A DNA stretch of 55,363 nt from Chloroflexota bacterium (lineage in GTDB: Bacteria; Chloroflexota; Anaerolineae; UBA2200). The stretch spans positions 1 to 55,363 of the forward strand of contig JAUWJD010000020.1 in NCBI GenBank assembly GCA_030607875.1, read 5' to 3'. Position numbers and translations under genes: made by a program. Below the pieces are notes generated by a model, which saw only the letters and a list, made by a program, of their open reading frames with translations, searched no databases and was not told where the DNA came from. Below, in pieces: positions 27,740 through 36,500 of this stretch (positions are counted from its first letter, which is position 1; the number at the start of each line of letters is the position of its first letter).

Positions 27740-28740
27740 CTATTGCATGCTGTAGTTATCCAGAAACGCACGCATCTCGGGATCATCGGGGCGGTCGGGG
27801 GTGAGGAACAACAACTCATCCGCGTACCCTGTCACCTGGCCTGCGCTGTCAAAGTGCAACAGACGGCGCCCAATCCATTCCCCCTGAGCGCCCGCTTGTG
27901 TCACCACGGTGCCTGTTTGGCGGTCTTGCCAGCTTTCGGGCAAGGGCAGCCGGTTGCGGCCCCCTACAATGAGGTCAAGGCCCGGCACCAGCGAGGAAAG
28001 GCGCTGATCCTCCTCGAAACCCATGGTGGACAGAATAACGATGATATCTGCCTGCTTCGCCAACTCAGGCACATATTGAGCCAGTACGTCCTCTGCCTTC
28101 AACACTGCAAACTGATCTGGCGATACAGGTGCTTCATCCCAGGTCAGCCCGATAATGCCTACCTTGTGGTCACCGAAGGACAATATGGCGTAAGGTTCTG
28201 CCAGCAGTTTCTCTTCGCTGGCCATCAGCACATTGGCAGAAAGGATGGGAAATTCAGCTTCCGCAATGCGCTGACGGAGGATGTCTGGCCCCAAGGTCAG
28301 ATCTAGATCGCCGATGGCCATGGCATCATACGCTAGGAGATTCATCGCATCAATCATGATCTTGCCCTGAGTTTGCTGGGCAAGCGGTAGCCGGCTCCAT
28401 AAGACGTTCCCGGCATCCAGAAGCAGCACGTTCTCAAAGCGATCCCGTGTTTCCTTTACGACGCTGGCTCGCCGAGCCAGCCCACCTTTCGGTGGTCGTC
28501 AGCCACACGGCTCAGTGTAGCCGAGTACGTCATTGGTATGCAAAACGACCAGATCGAGAGGCCGTGGTGTGGGCGTAGATGTAGGCCTCGGTGTGGCTGT
28601 GGGCGGGGGGTGGCCGTTGGCTGAGGCGTGGGAGTAGGCTGCGGGCTACATCCTGTCGCAAACGGCAAAAGTGCCAGTGCTAGCAGTGTCAAGACCAGAC
28701 GCAAGATGCGCAGTGAAGACGTCACGGCTGTCTTCCCCAT
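27740..28740 (-). pseudogene. Metallophosphoesterase/5'-nucleotidase-like lipoprotein, disrupted or selenoprotein
   Basis: Two frames make one protein. From ATG 28740: signal peptide with lipobox LLPFATGC and a Pro-Thr linker. The frame then changes at a run of six C (near 28605-28610, plus-strand G6); one extra C would join it to PRPLDLVVLHTNDVLGYT. At 28499-28501 an in-frame TGA follows EPCG, and the same frame continues RPPKGGLARRASVVKE, then VLLLDAGNVL, to the stop at 27740. The second part (about 230 residues) is UshA/CpdB-like: DAMNLLAYDAMAIGDLDL and IVGGRNRL. Related proteins, as I recall them, have Cys after EPCG, so the TGA could encode selenocysteine. With two lesions, plain decay is at least as likely. 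Confidence 0.6.
28458..28499 (-). promoter_or_regulatory. Possible bacterial SECIS-like structure just after the TGA
   Basis: Reading the minus strand from the TGA: ACGAC closes with GTCGT (28495-28499 with 28458-28462) around two hairpins, CCACC-GAAA-GGTGG (28482-28495) and GCTGGCT-CGGCG-AGCCAGC (28463-28481). The second apical loop starts about 24 bases after the TGA and has G among its first two bases, within the known ranges for bacterial SECIS elements. Two adjacent hairpins are unusual, so this stays a candidate. Confidence 0.3.
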
Positions 28741-28940
28741 TCACTTCCCTCCAGATTCTCAGTGTGTGGTATACGTAGTGCCAAATCCAGTCAAGTATAC
28801 TCCACTTTTGAAGCCGGGTCAATGTTCATGGTGTCTTGACAATTCGAGCTCTGATTACGTTCCGCGCGCCTGCCCCACAGCTTGCCGCAGCACATAGTTG
28901 CGATGCATACTGCCTTGGACGCAGGGCTGTTGCATTGTCC

Positions 28941-28996
28941 GTCATTGCAAGCCCGAAGGGCGAAGCAATCTGCTCCTTCCGGTGGTTCGCAATGAC
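28941..28996. repeat. REP-like palindrome (GTCATTGC...GCAATGAC)
   Basis: GTCATTGCAAGCCCGAAGGG continues to a terminal GCAATGAC 56 bases away, with CCCGAAGGGCGAAGCAATC inside. This resembles a widespread bacterial intergenic repeat recalled from other genomes. It sits 78 bases upstream of the hydrogenase operon promoter. Confidence 0.65.
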
Positions 28997-29073
28997 CCGT
29001 ACCGAGCACTTGGGCGTGCTCCAGGCTCTCCTGAGCGACTTTGCAACAGCCTTAGCCTTGTACGTGATTCAAT

Positions 29074-29102
29074 TTGACAAGCACAAGGCAATGTGCTATA
29101 AT
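29074..29102 (+). promoter_or_regulatory. Perfect-consensus sigma-70 promoter of the hydrogenase operon
   Basis: TTGACA (29074-29079), exactly 17 bases, TATAAT (29097-29102). No better promoter exists in the window. The predicted start near 29109 leaves a leader of about 235 bases holding a copy of the mosaic repeat, so post-transcriptional control is possible. Confidence 0.85.
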
Positions 29103-29178
29103 CGCGGCGTTTGTGATAGTTTTCACATAGGTTACCCATGCCTGTTAGCCTAAAGGGTAGCGCATTTCAACCTACAGG

Positions 29179-29245
29179 GTACTGCGTCAACCGCCGAAGG
29201 TCTCGCCGCAGGCGACGGCTCGACGGGATTGCCAAACTCAGGCAG
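29179..29245 (+). repeat. Mosaic dispersed repeat, short form, in the hydrogenase leader
   Basis: A 67-base copy of the 24132-24241 element in the opposite orientation, lacking the extra hairpin segment. It would be transcribed as part of the hydrogenase operon leader. Confidence 0.8.
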
Positions 29246-29344
29246 CCATTCTTCATACGATAATCCGGCCAAAGAGGTTTGGCAACTGATGCAAGAAGCA
29301 GTAGATGGTGGACCGTTTGGGAATCACTGTGGAGTGAACAGCAG

Positions 29345-29752
29345 ATGACGCTAGCAGAGGTGCTTTCTATCATCGAGGGCAAGCCCATTTCGGCCGATCT
29401 CGATTTGTCGCGAAAAGTCTCCATGGCTTGTGGAGCTGATCTGATGAGCGACGTTCTAGCTTTCACCCATGCAGGCACCCTCCTCATGACCGGCCTCACC
29501 AATCCCCAGGTCGTCCGCACTGCCGAAATGGCAGGTATTGTTGCCATCGTCTTTGTGCGTGGCAAGCTACCCCCTCCAGAGACCATCGCCTTGGCTCAAG
29601 ACAAAGACATTCCACTTCTCGCCTCAAAGTACACTATGTACGAGACGTGCGGCCGGCTTTATCAGACCGGGCTTCCGAGTTGTGGCCTCTTTCGGCTTAC
29701 GGCAGACAGTTGGTCTGAGGGATCTGCTTCATCCAGCAATCCACCAGCTTGA
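29345..29752 (+). CDS. DRTGG-domain protein, first of the hydrogenase operon
   Basis: 135 residues from ATG 29345 (GGAG ten bases upstream; longer frame rejected because homology starts MTLAEVLSIIEG). The DRTGG-like fold is visible: CGADLMSDVLAFTHAGTLLM, TGLTNPQVVRTAEMAGIVAI, ALAQDKDIPLLASKYTMYET. DRTGG domains occur next to CBS domains and, in Clostridia and Thermotogae, as small stand-alone genes in [FeFe]-hydrogenase operons. Their ligand is unknown. A second DRTGG gene follows two genes later. Confidence 0.85.
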   Translation: MTLAEVLSIIEGKPISADLDLSRKVSMACGADLMSDVLAFTHAGTLLMTGLTNPQVVRTAEMAGIVAIVFVRGKLPPPETIALAQDKDIPLLASKYTMYETCGRLYQTGLPSCGLFRLTADSWSEGSASSSNPPA

Positions 29753-29802
29753 TGCAACTTGCGACCAGCCGATTTCCAGGTTAAGAGAACGAGTCCAAGA
29801 CA

Positions 29803-30753
29803 GTGGTCATCAACCAGCAGGAAGAAAAGGCGACAACAACAGCCAGCCCTCACCCAGAGGTCACCAAGCTCCGGGAACTGGTATACGAGCTCAAGATTGA
29901 GCAGGTCATGACGCAGCAGGTCATAACTGTTTCCCCTGATGACTCGATGCGTCACCTGAAGGAAGTGCTTCGCCTCAACCGCATTTCAGGGGCTCCAGTG
30001 GTGCATGATGGCGGATTGGCGGGCATCATCAGCATCGAAGATCTGATCAGAGCCCTGGAAGCGGGCAAGATTGATGTCAAAGTTGGCGAAAAGATGACCA
30101 CCGAAGTGCAAACGGTGTTTGCCGACGAGAGCATCATCCAGGCAGTAAACAAGTTTGCCCGCCTTGGTTTTGGGCGACTGCCAGTGGTGGACAGGCAGGG
30201 CAAGCTGGTGGGGATGCTGACGCAGGGTGACGTGGTACGTGGCCTGCTCCGGCAACTGGAGATGGAGTATCACGAGGAGGAGATACATCACTACCGGGCG
30301 AGCCACATTTTCGAAGACATCGTCTCTGACCAGACAGGCCTGATCTTGCGCTATAAGGTAAAGGCGCAAGATTTTGTACGTTGCGGGGAGGCGGCCAGCA
30401 AGTTGAAGCGCGCTCTGGAAAGGCTGGGAGCCAAGCCCACAGCGGTGCGTCGCGTAGCGATCGCCAGCTACGAAGCGGAGACCAATTTGGTTATTCACAC
30501 GACGAAAGGTGGGGAGCTCATAGCCGAGATCCAGCCACAGAAGATCAGAATTGTCTCTGTGGACAGCGGGCCTGGCATCCCGGACATCGAGAAGGCGTTG
30601 CAGCCAGGGTATTCCACTGCTCCAGAGTGGATCCGCGAGATGGGCTTTGGTGCAGGGATGGGCTTGAATAACATTCAAACCTGTGCTGACGAGATGCACT
30701 TGAACTCGAAAGTCAACGTCGGGACCCGGTTGGAGATTTTTATCAATCTCTAG
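29803..30753 (+). CDS. CBS-pair plus HATPase (anti-sigma-factor-kinase-like) regulatory protein
   Basis: 316 residues. Two CBS motifs (VMTQQVITVSPDDSMRHLKE...GAPVVHDGGLAGIISIEDL and MTTEVQTVFADESIIQAVNK...RLPVVDRQGKLVGMLTQGDV, residues about 30-150) precede a GHKL/HATPase fold (about 180-316) with the N-box-like region AIASYEAETNLVIH and SVDSGPGIPD, FGAGMGLNNIQ. CBS pairs usually sense adenosyl nucleotides; RsbW/SpoIIAB-like HATPases phosphorylate partner proteins. No histidine phosphorylation site is visible. It probably senses energy state and controls hydrogenase synthesis or activity. GTG start, weak ribosome binding site. Confidence 0.87.
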   Translation: MVINQQEEKATTTASPHPEVTKLRELVYELKIEQVMTQQVITVSPDDSMRHLKEVLRLNRISGAPVVHDGGLAGIISIEDLIRALEAGKIDVKVGEKMTTEVQTVFADESIIQAVNKFARLGFGRLPVVDRQGKLVGMLTQGDVVRGLLRQLEMEYHEEEIHHYRASHIFEDIVSDQTGLILRYKVKAQDFVRCGEAASKLKRALERLGAKPTAVRRVAIASYEAETNLVIHTTKGGELIAEIQPQKIRIVSVDSGPGIPDIEKALQPGYSTAPEWIREMGFGAGMGLNNIQTCADEMHLNSKVNVGTRLEIFINL

Positions 30754-30796
30754 GGGGCGCACAAAGGTAGCCGTATCATTACGGCAAGAGGGTACG

Positions 30797-31141
30797 ATGA
30801 CGGTAGATGAAATTGCAGCCGAATTGTCGCTGTCCGTGCAGGCGGCGAATGACAGGTTGGACACAGAGGTGACCGGTGGCTATGCCGCTGATTTGCTCAG
30901 TTGCGTCATGGCCAAGGCGCGCGAGGGCAACGTGTGGGTCACTTTGCAGGCGCATCTTAACATCGTTGCCGTCGCTGCCTTGTTGCAATTGGCAGGGATC
31001 ATCATTACTGAAGGCATGTGCCCAGATGCTGCAACCTTGGAGAAGGCGAACAAAGAAGGGATTCCTATCCTGACAACCCCACACACGACTTTCACCGTCG
31101 TGGGGCGACTCGCCCAGATGGGCGTCGAGGGCACAGAATAG
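30797..31141 (+). CDS. Second DRTGG-domain protein
   Basis: 114 residues: LDTEVTGGYAADLLSCVMAK, LQAHLNIVAVAALLQLAGII, ANKEGIPILTTPHTTFTVVG. It is shorter than, and related to, the DRTGG gene at 29345, with a conserved pattern of an exposed strand, NIVAVA helix and a C-terminal PILTT strand. It follows the CBS-HATPase gene by 43 bases. Such pairs flank the HATPase gene in clostridial hydrogenase operons (recall). Role: presumed ligand sensing. Confidence 0.83.
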   Translation: MTVDEIAAELSLSVQAANDRLDTEVTGGYAADLLSCVMAKAREGNVWVTLQAHLNIVAVAALLQLAGIIITEGMCPDAATLEKANKEGIPILTTPHTTFTVVGRLAQMGVEGTE

Positions 31142-31159
31142 AGAGCGCCAATCGATCCA

Positions 31160-31924
31160 TTGGGGACCCGGGCACAGCATCTGAGACCTTATCTGGCTGA
31201 TCTGCACGTGCACACAGTCCTGTCCCCTTGTGCCGAGGTGGAAATGATACCGCCGCTCATTGTCAAGCGCGCAGGGGAATTGGCGCTGGGAATCATCGCC
31301 ATCACCGATCACAACTCGGCGGAGAACGTCGCCGCAGTGATGGGGGCAGCGCGGGGGTTCGACCTGACCGTGCTCGCCGGCATGGAGGTTCAGACCAGAG
31401 AAGAAGTTCACCTGGTCTGTCTCTTCGACACCGTGGAGCAAGTGCTGGATTGGCAGCAAGTGGTGTACGCGCACCTGCCGCCGCTGAAGAACAAGCCTGA
31501 CTTCTTCGGCGCGCAGTTCGTGGTTGACGCCACAGGTGACTTTGTACGCTACAATGACAGGCTGCTGGCGACCTCGACATCACTCTCGGTCGAGGAGGTA
31601 GCCGCAGGAGTGCAGGAAAGAGCTGGCCTGTGCATAGCGGCGCATGTGGATCGGCCGTCGTTCAGCCTGTTGGCAAACCTGGGATTCGTTCCTGAAGGCG
31701 TGCGCTTTGCGGCGATGGGAATCACACCCAACGCCAATGCAGAAGAAATGCGGCGCTTGCATCCTTCACTTGCCGGGTACTCATTGATCCGCTCTGGCGA
31801 TGCTCATCGCCTTGGTGAAATGAGCGACAGAACCATATTGACACTCAGGGAACCGACGATTGCCGAGATCTCAATGGCCTTTCGAGGCGAGAGCGGTCGA
31901 AGAGTGAAAGCGCTCGCCGACTAG
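31160..31924 (+). CDS. PHP-domain phosphoesterase
   Basis: 254 residues, TTG start at 31160 (GAGAG upstream, so the exact start is uncertain). Metal-binding PHP motifs: DLHVHTVLSPCAEVEM, ITDHNSAENV, the Glu in LAGMEVQTREEVHLV, AHVDRPSF and RSGDAHRLGEM. This branch includes nucleoside-3',5'-bisphosphatase-like and unassigned phosphoesterases. A PHP gene is a common companion of HydABC-type hydrogenases, where its target is unknown. It sits in the same operon between the second DRTGG gene and the HoxE-like gene. Confidence 0.88.
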   Translation: MGTRAQHLRPYLADLHVHTVLSPCAEVEMIPPLIVKRAGELALGIIAITDHNSAENVAAVMGAARGFDLTVLAGMEVQTREEVHLVCLFDTVEQVLDWQQVVYAHLPPLKNKPDFFGAQFVVDATGDFVRYNDRLLATSTSLSVEEVAAGVQERAGLCIAAHVDRPSFSLLANLGFVPEGVRFAAMGITPNANAEEMRRLHPSLAGYSLIRSGDAHRLGEMSDRTILTLREPTIAEISMAFRGESGRRVKALAD

Positions 31925-31955
31925 GGTCAAACTTCATTGAGGAGGGTATTTCAAC

Positions 31956-32423
31956 GTGGTGGAAGAAACCTTGGATTTGAGTCTGCTGGAGCCGATCTTT
32001 GACGAGTTTCAAACACAGAAGGGCACAGTGATCCCCGTATTACAGCGCGCGCAGGACATCTATGGTTACCTGCCCCCTGAAGTGTTGCAAAGGATTTCCG
32101 AGCGCATGCGTGTGCCACTGAGTCAGGTGTACGGAGTGGCCACCTTCTATTCGCAATTCTACCTGACGAGACGTGGCAAGCACATCATCCGTCAGTGTGA
32201 TGGCACCGCGTGCCACGTGCGTGGCGCGGCCAAGATCATCCGCGCTATCGAAAAGGAGTTGGGTATCAAAGCGGGCGAAACGACCCCGGACTACAGGATT
32301 ACCTATGAGGTCGTTTATTGCCTGGGCGCTTGCGGCCTGTCGCCTACGGCCATGGTGGACAACGAAGTCGTGGGGCGTCTGGTGCCGGAGAAAATGCTTG
32401 AAATTGTGAGATCACTGGATTAA
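31956..32423 (+). CDS. hoxE: HoxE/NuoE-type 2Fe-2S thioredoxin-like subunit
   Basis: 155 residues, GTG start with GAGGAGGG nine bases upstream. N-terminal helices (VIPVLQRAQDIYGYLP, VYGVATFYSQFYLT) and a thioredoxin-like [2Fe-2S] domain with QCDGTACHVRGA (CxxxxC) and YCLGACGLSPTAMV (CxxxC). It is the 24-kDa-type electron-transfer subunit that pairs with the NuoF/HoxF flavoprotein. It overlaps the next gene by 1 base. The name hoxE rests on context; HndA/HydC are equivalents. Confidence 0.93.
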   Translation: MVEETLDLSLLEPIFDEFQTQKGTVIPVLQRAQDIYGYLPPEVLQRISERMRVPLSQVYGVATFYSQFYLTRRGKHIIRQCDGTACHVRGAAKIIRAIEKELGIKAGETTPDYRITYEVVYCLGACGLSPTAMVDNEVVGRLVPEKMLEIVRSLD

Positions 32424-32977
32424 TGCGTGAACTGTCGCTGCACATCCTAGACGTGCTGGAAAACTCGATCGAGGCTGGCGCGACACGCATCGAGTTGCTT
32501 ATTGAGGAGGATCTGGAAAAGGATTTTTTGAGGATTGTCATTCGCGACAACGGGCGCGGTATGAGCGAAGAACTCGCCAGACAGGTGTTGGATCCTTTCG
32601 TCACTACACGCACCACCCGGCACGTCGGCCTAGGATTGCCGCTTTTTGCTGCAGCGGCTGAACGATGCAATGGCGAGCTGCGGATACAATCCAAACCGGG
32701 GGTGGGAACAACAGTGCTTGCCACGTTCCAACACAACCATATTGATCGTGCACCACTTGGTGATCTGGCGGGAACTCTGATGGCGGCGATCCTGTCTGAG
32801 CGCGAGATGGATATCCACTACAAGCACACTGCTGACGGGCGGGCCTTTGAGTTGGACACTGCAGAGGTGCGCCGCGTATTGGGCGATGTTCCGCTCTCAC
32901 ACCCAAAGGTCAGGCAATGGCTGGAATCCACGCTCGCTGAGGGCCTGGCAAGCGTACAGAGTCCCGACGTGACTTAG
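32423..32977 (+). CDS. HATPase (histidine-kinase-like ATP-binding) protein in hydrogenase operon
   Basis: 184 residues. The GHKL ATP-binding fold is visible: LSLHILDVLENSIEAGATRI (N box), IVIRDNGRGMSEE (G1), DPFVTTRTTRHVGLGLPLFA (G2). No dimerisation/His domain is present, so it is not a complete sensor kinase. Such free HATPase genes sit between the NuoE-like and 2Fe-2S genes of many clostridial hydrogenase operons (recall). Possible role: protein kinase or partner of the CBS-HATPase. A 104-base gap with small hairpins follows. Confidence 0.88.
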   Translation: MRELSLHILDVLENSIEAGATRIELLIEEDLEKDFLRIVIRDNGRGMSEELARQVLDPFVTTRTTRHVGLGLPLFAAAAERCNGELRIQSKPGVGTTVLATFQHNHIDRAPLGDLAGTLMAAILSEREMDIHYKHTADGRAFELDTAEVRRVLGDVPLSHPKVRQWLESTLAEGLASVQSPDVT

Positions 32978-33081
32978 GGGCAGCCACGTCCCGCCCTTTG
33001 TGCAGCAGGGGTGCGGTCCTGCACCGCTACTGGAACCGCTGAAAAGCAGACTTTGATTGACTGAAAGAGGAGGCTGTTCTG

Positions 33082-33459
33082 ATGCCGAAGCTAAAGACAC
33101 TGGAAGACCTGAAGAGACTGCGCGAGGAAGCGCAACAGGATATCAAAGTGCGTCTCGAGACCGGCACGAAAATCACAGTGGGGATGGGCACCTGTGGTAT
33201 TGCTGCCGGTGCACGCGAGACGATGCATGCCATTCTCAAAGAACTCAAGAAGTTCGAGATCGAAGCCCACGTAACCACCGTTGGCTGCATCGGAATGTGT
33301 GTTAAGGAGCCCTTGGTGGACATCGAGCAGGCCGGCAAGCCGCGCATCACTTACGGGAACGTCACGCCGGATATGGTCCCCACGTTGATCGAAGAGCACT
33401 TGATCAAGGGGAACGTTGTGCAAGAATGTGTCGTAGGCCGGCTGCCCACTCAGGGATAG
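33082..33459 (+). CDS. Stand-alone 2Fe-2S ferredoxin-like protein (HndB type)
   Basis: 125 residues after GAGGAGG. A thioredoxin-like [2Fe-2S] domain: GMGTCGIAAGARET, then TTVGCIGMCVKEPLVDI, giving the Cys set of the NuoE/HndB family. The N-terminal helix KTLEDLKRLREEAQQ is typical of this family. It probably relays electrons between the flavoprotein subunits, as HndB does in the NADP-reducing hydrogenase. It lies 58 bases before the large fusion gene. Confidence 0.9.
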   Translation: MPKLKTLEDLKRLREEAQQDIKVRLETGTKITVGMGTCGIAAGARETMHAILKELKKFEIEAHVTTVGCIGMCVKEPLVDIEQAGKPRITYGNVTPDMVPTLIEEHLIKGNVVQECVVGRLPTQG

Positions 33460-33517
33460 GGATCTCGGCGTAGGCGAGCGGGAGAACGACATCAAACATC
33501 ACTCAGGAGGATTTGCT

Positions 33518-36500
33518 ATGGCCGAACCATTATACAGGGCCAACGTGCTGGTGTGCAGGGGCACTGGCTGCGAAGCATCGAAATCGCCAGCGGTCCACGA
33601 AGCCTTGGCCCAAGAGATCAAGCGCAGAGGCCTGCAAGATGAGGTCAGGCTGGTGCAAACAGGCTGTCGTGGTTTCTGTGCCATGGGGCCCGTTGTCATC
33701 GTGTATCCAGACGGTCTTTTCTACTGCCTGGTGCAGGCCTCGGATGTGCCGGAAATCGTCGAAGAGACACTGGTGAAGGGTAGGGTCGTTTCGCGACTCA
33801 CTTACCAGGAGCCAACCTCCCACAAAGCTGTTCCCTTGTATGAGGACATCCCCTTCTACACCAAGCAGTTACGCATCACGCTGCGTAACTGCGGCTTGAT
33901 CAATCCAGAAAACATTGACGAATACATCGCTCGAGACGGCTATGCAGGATTGAGCAAGGCCTTATCAGAGATGACCCCGGACCAGGTCATAGAGGAAGTC
34001 AAGCGTTCTGGCCTGCGAGGGCGAGGAGGAGCTGGCTTCCTGACGGGCCTGAAGTGGGAATTCTGCCGCAAAGCGCGCGGAGACACCAAGCACCTCATCT
34101 GCAATGCCGATGAGGGCGATCCGGGCGCGTTTATGGATCGCAGCGTCTTGGAGGGCGATCCCCACAGCGTTGTCGAAGGGATGATCATCGCCAGCTATGC
34201 CATCGGTGCGAAGAATGGATACATCTATTGCCGCGCTGAGTATCCCCTGGCTATCAAACGCATAAAACTGGCTATTGAACAGTGTCTTGAGTATGGATTG
34301 CTCGGTGAGAATATCTTAGGCAGTGGACATACTTTCAATCTGGTGGTTAAGGAAGGTGCGGGGGCTTTCGTCTGCGGCGAAGAGACGGCTCTGATGGCAT
34401 CGCTCGAGGGCCGGCGCGGCGAACCCCGTCCCAGGCCACCTTATCCCGCCATCTCTGGCCTGTGGCAACAGCCCAGCAACATCAATAACGTCAAGACCTA
34501 TGCTAACGTAGCGCAGATCATTCGCAAGGGGGCCGACTGGTTCTCCAGCATTGGTACAAAGCGCAGTAAGGGCACGGCTATCTTTGCCCTGACTGGCACA
34601 ATAAACAATACCGGCCTGCTAGAGGTACCAATGGGCACTACGCTGGGTGAGATCGTCTTCGACGTTGGAGGCGGAATCCCGAACGGCAAAAAGTTCAAGG
34701 CCGTGCAGACCGGCGGCCCCTTGGGTGGCTGGCTGGGAGTCGAGTCTCTCAATGCACCAGTGGACTTTGACTCGCTCAAGGAAATGGGCGCAGTGATGGG
34801 CTCTGGCGGCATGGTCGTGGTGGACGAAGATACCTGCATGGTTGAGTTTGCCAAGTTCTTCCTCGAGTTCGCCACAGCGGAATCGTGCGGCAAGTGCGTG
34901 CCCTGCCGAGCGGGCGGCAAGCGCCTGCTTGAGGTGCTGACGCGCATCACCGAAGGCAACGGTACGATGGAAGATCTGGATGCCATCATACGGATTTCCA
35001 ACGGTATGCAATCCGCAGCGTTGTGTGCTTTGGGACAGCTCACACCCGGCCCCGTGCTGTCCGCGCTGCGCTACTTCCGCGACGAGTTCGAAGCACACAT
35101 CCTGGACAAGTGCTGCCCAGCCGGAGTGTGCAGAGCATTGGTCAGAGCACCCTGCACAAATGCCTGCCCAGCAGGCGTGGATGTCCCCAGCTATGTCGCT
35201 CTCATCAGCGAGGGCAAGTATGCCGAAGGGCTCAAAGTGCATCGGCAGCGCAACCCCTTCGCGCTGGTCTGCGGACGCGTTTGCCCTGCCTTCTGCGAGC
35301 CCAAGTGCCGGCGGGGTGAGCTTGACCAGCCAGTCGCCATCCGCCATTTGAAGCGCTTCATGGCTGACCACGAGCTCAAGAACCCCTGGACACCAGAGCG
35401 CACCGAAGAGCCCAAGGACAAGAAGGTGGCCATTATCGGTGCCGGGCCAGCGGGCCTGACCACGGCACTGCGCCTGGCGCAATGGGGCTACCCGGTGACA
35501 GTCTACGAGGCTGCGCCAGTCCCCGGTGGTTGGATGGCTCTGGGCATCCCTGAGTACCGCCTGCCGCGCGACGTACTCAATGCCGAGATCGACAATATCA
35601 AGCGCGCTGGCGTGGACATTGTGCTGAACACCGCTCTGGGCAAGGATTTCACCCTCGATGAGTTGTTTGAGAAGATGGGCTATGATGCAGTGGTGCTGGC
35701 CATTGGCGCGCACAGCAGCCGCCGTCTGCGTGTTCCGGGTGAGGAACTGGATGGCGTGATGCACGCTACTACGTTCCTGAAGGACGTGGCTCTGGGCAAG
35801 GCTCCCGATCTGGCCGGCAAACGTGTAGTAGTAATCGGCGGTGGCGCTTCAGCCGTTGATGCTGCGCGGATCGCCTTGCGACTGGGTGCGTCAGAAGTTC
35901 ACATCGCCTACCGCCGCACGCGGGCCGAGATGCCAGCGCACGATCTGGAAATCCAGGAAGCGGAAGAGGAGGGCATCCAGTTCCACTTCCTGACCACTCC
36001 TACTGCGGTTCTTGGGGAGACCAAGGTCACAGGCTTGGAACTGCAGCCACAAGAACTCGGCGAGTTCGACAGGAGCGGCAGACGACGGCCGATGCCCATA
36101 GAAGGCTCCGGGTACGTGATGGATGTGGACGTTATCATTCCTGCCATCGGCCAGTCTCCGGACCTGTCGTCGCTTAACGGCGATGCCCCGGAGGTGAATC
36201 GCAATCGTACCTTCAAAGTGGGGAGGAAGCTGGAGACTTCGCGGCCTGGTGTCTTTGCCGCTGGGGATGCGGTGCTTGGGCCCTCGACCGTGATCGAAGC
36301 TGTAGCGCAAGGCAACACAGTGGCCATGGCGGTAGACGAGTACCTGCAGGAGGGGCATCCGCAGTCCAAGGAGGACTGGTTGGCCTACTGTGACGTCGAG
36401 TTGAAATACAACCTCGAAGATTACGGAGAGGCAAAGCGGCCCGAGATGCCAACCCAGGCGGCAAATGAGCGGATCAAGAACTTTGGTGAGATCGAGTTGG

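Noticed and set aside
29130-29180. tRNA-like sequence in the hydrogenase leader
   Set aside because: The stems of a cloverleaf do not pair and no T-loop is present.
34498-35764. Long minus-strand open frames opposite the HoxF fusion
   Set aside because: Shadows of a strongly conserved plus-strand gene, with no supporting start or family match.
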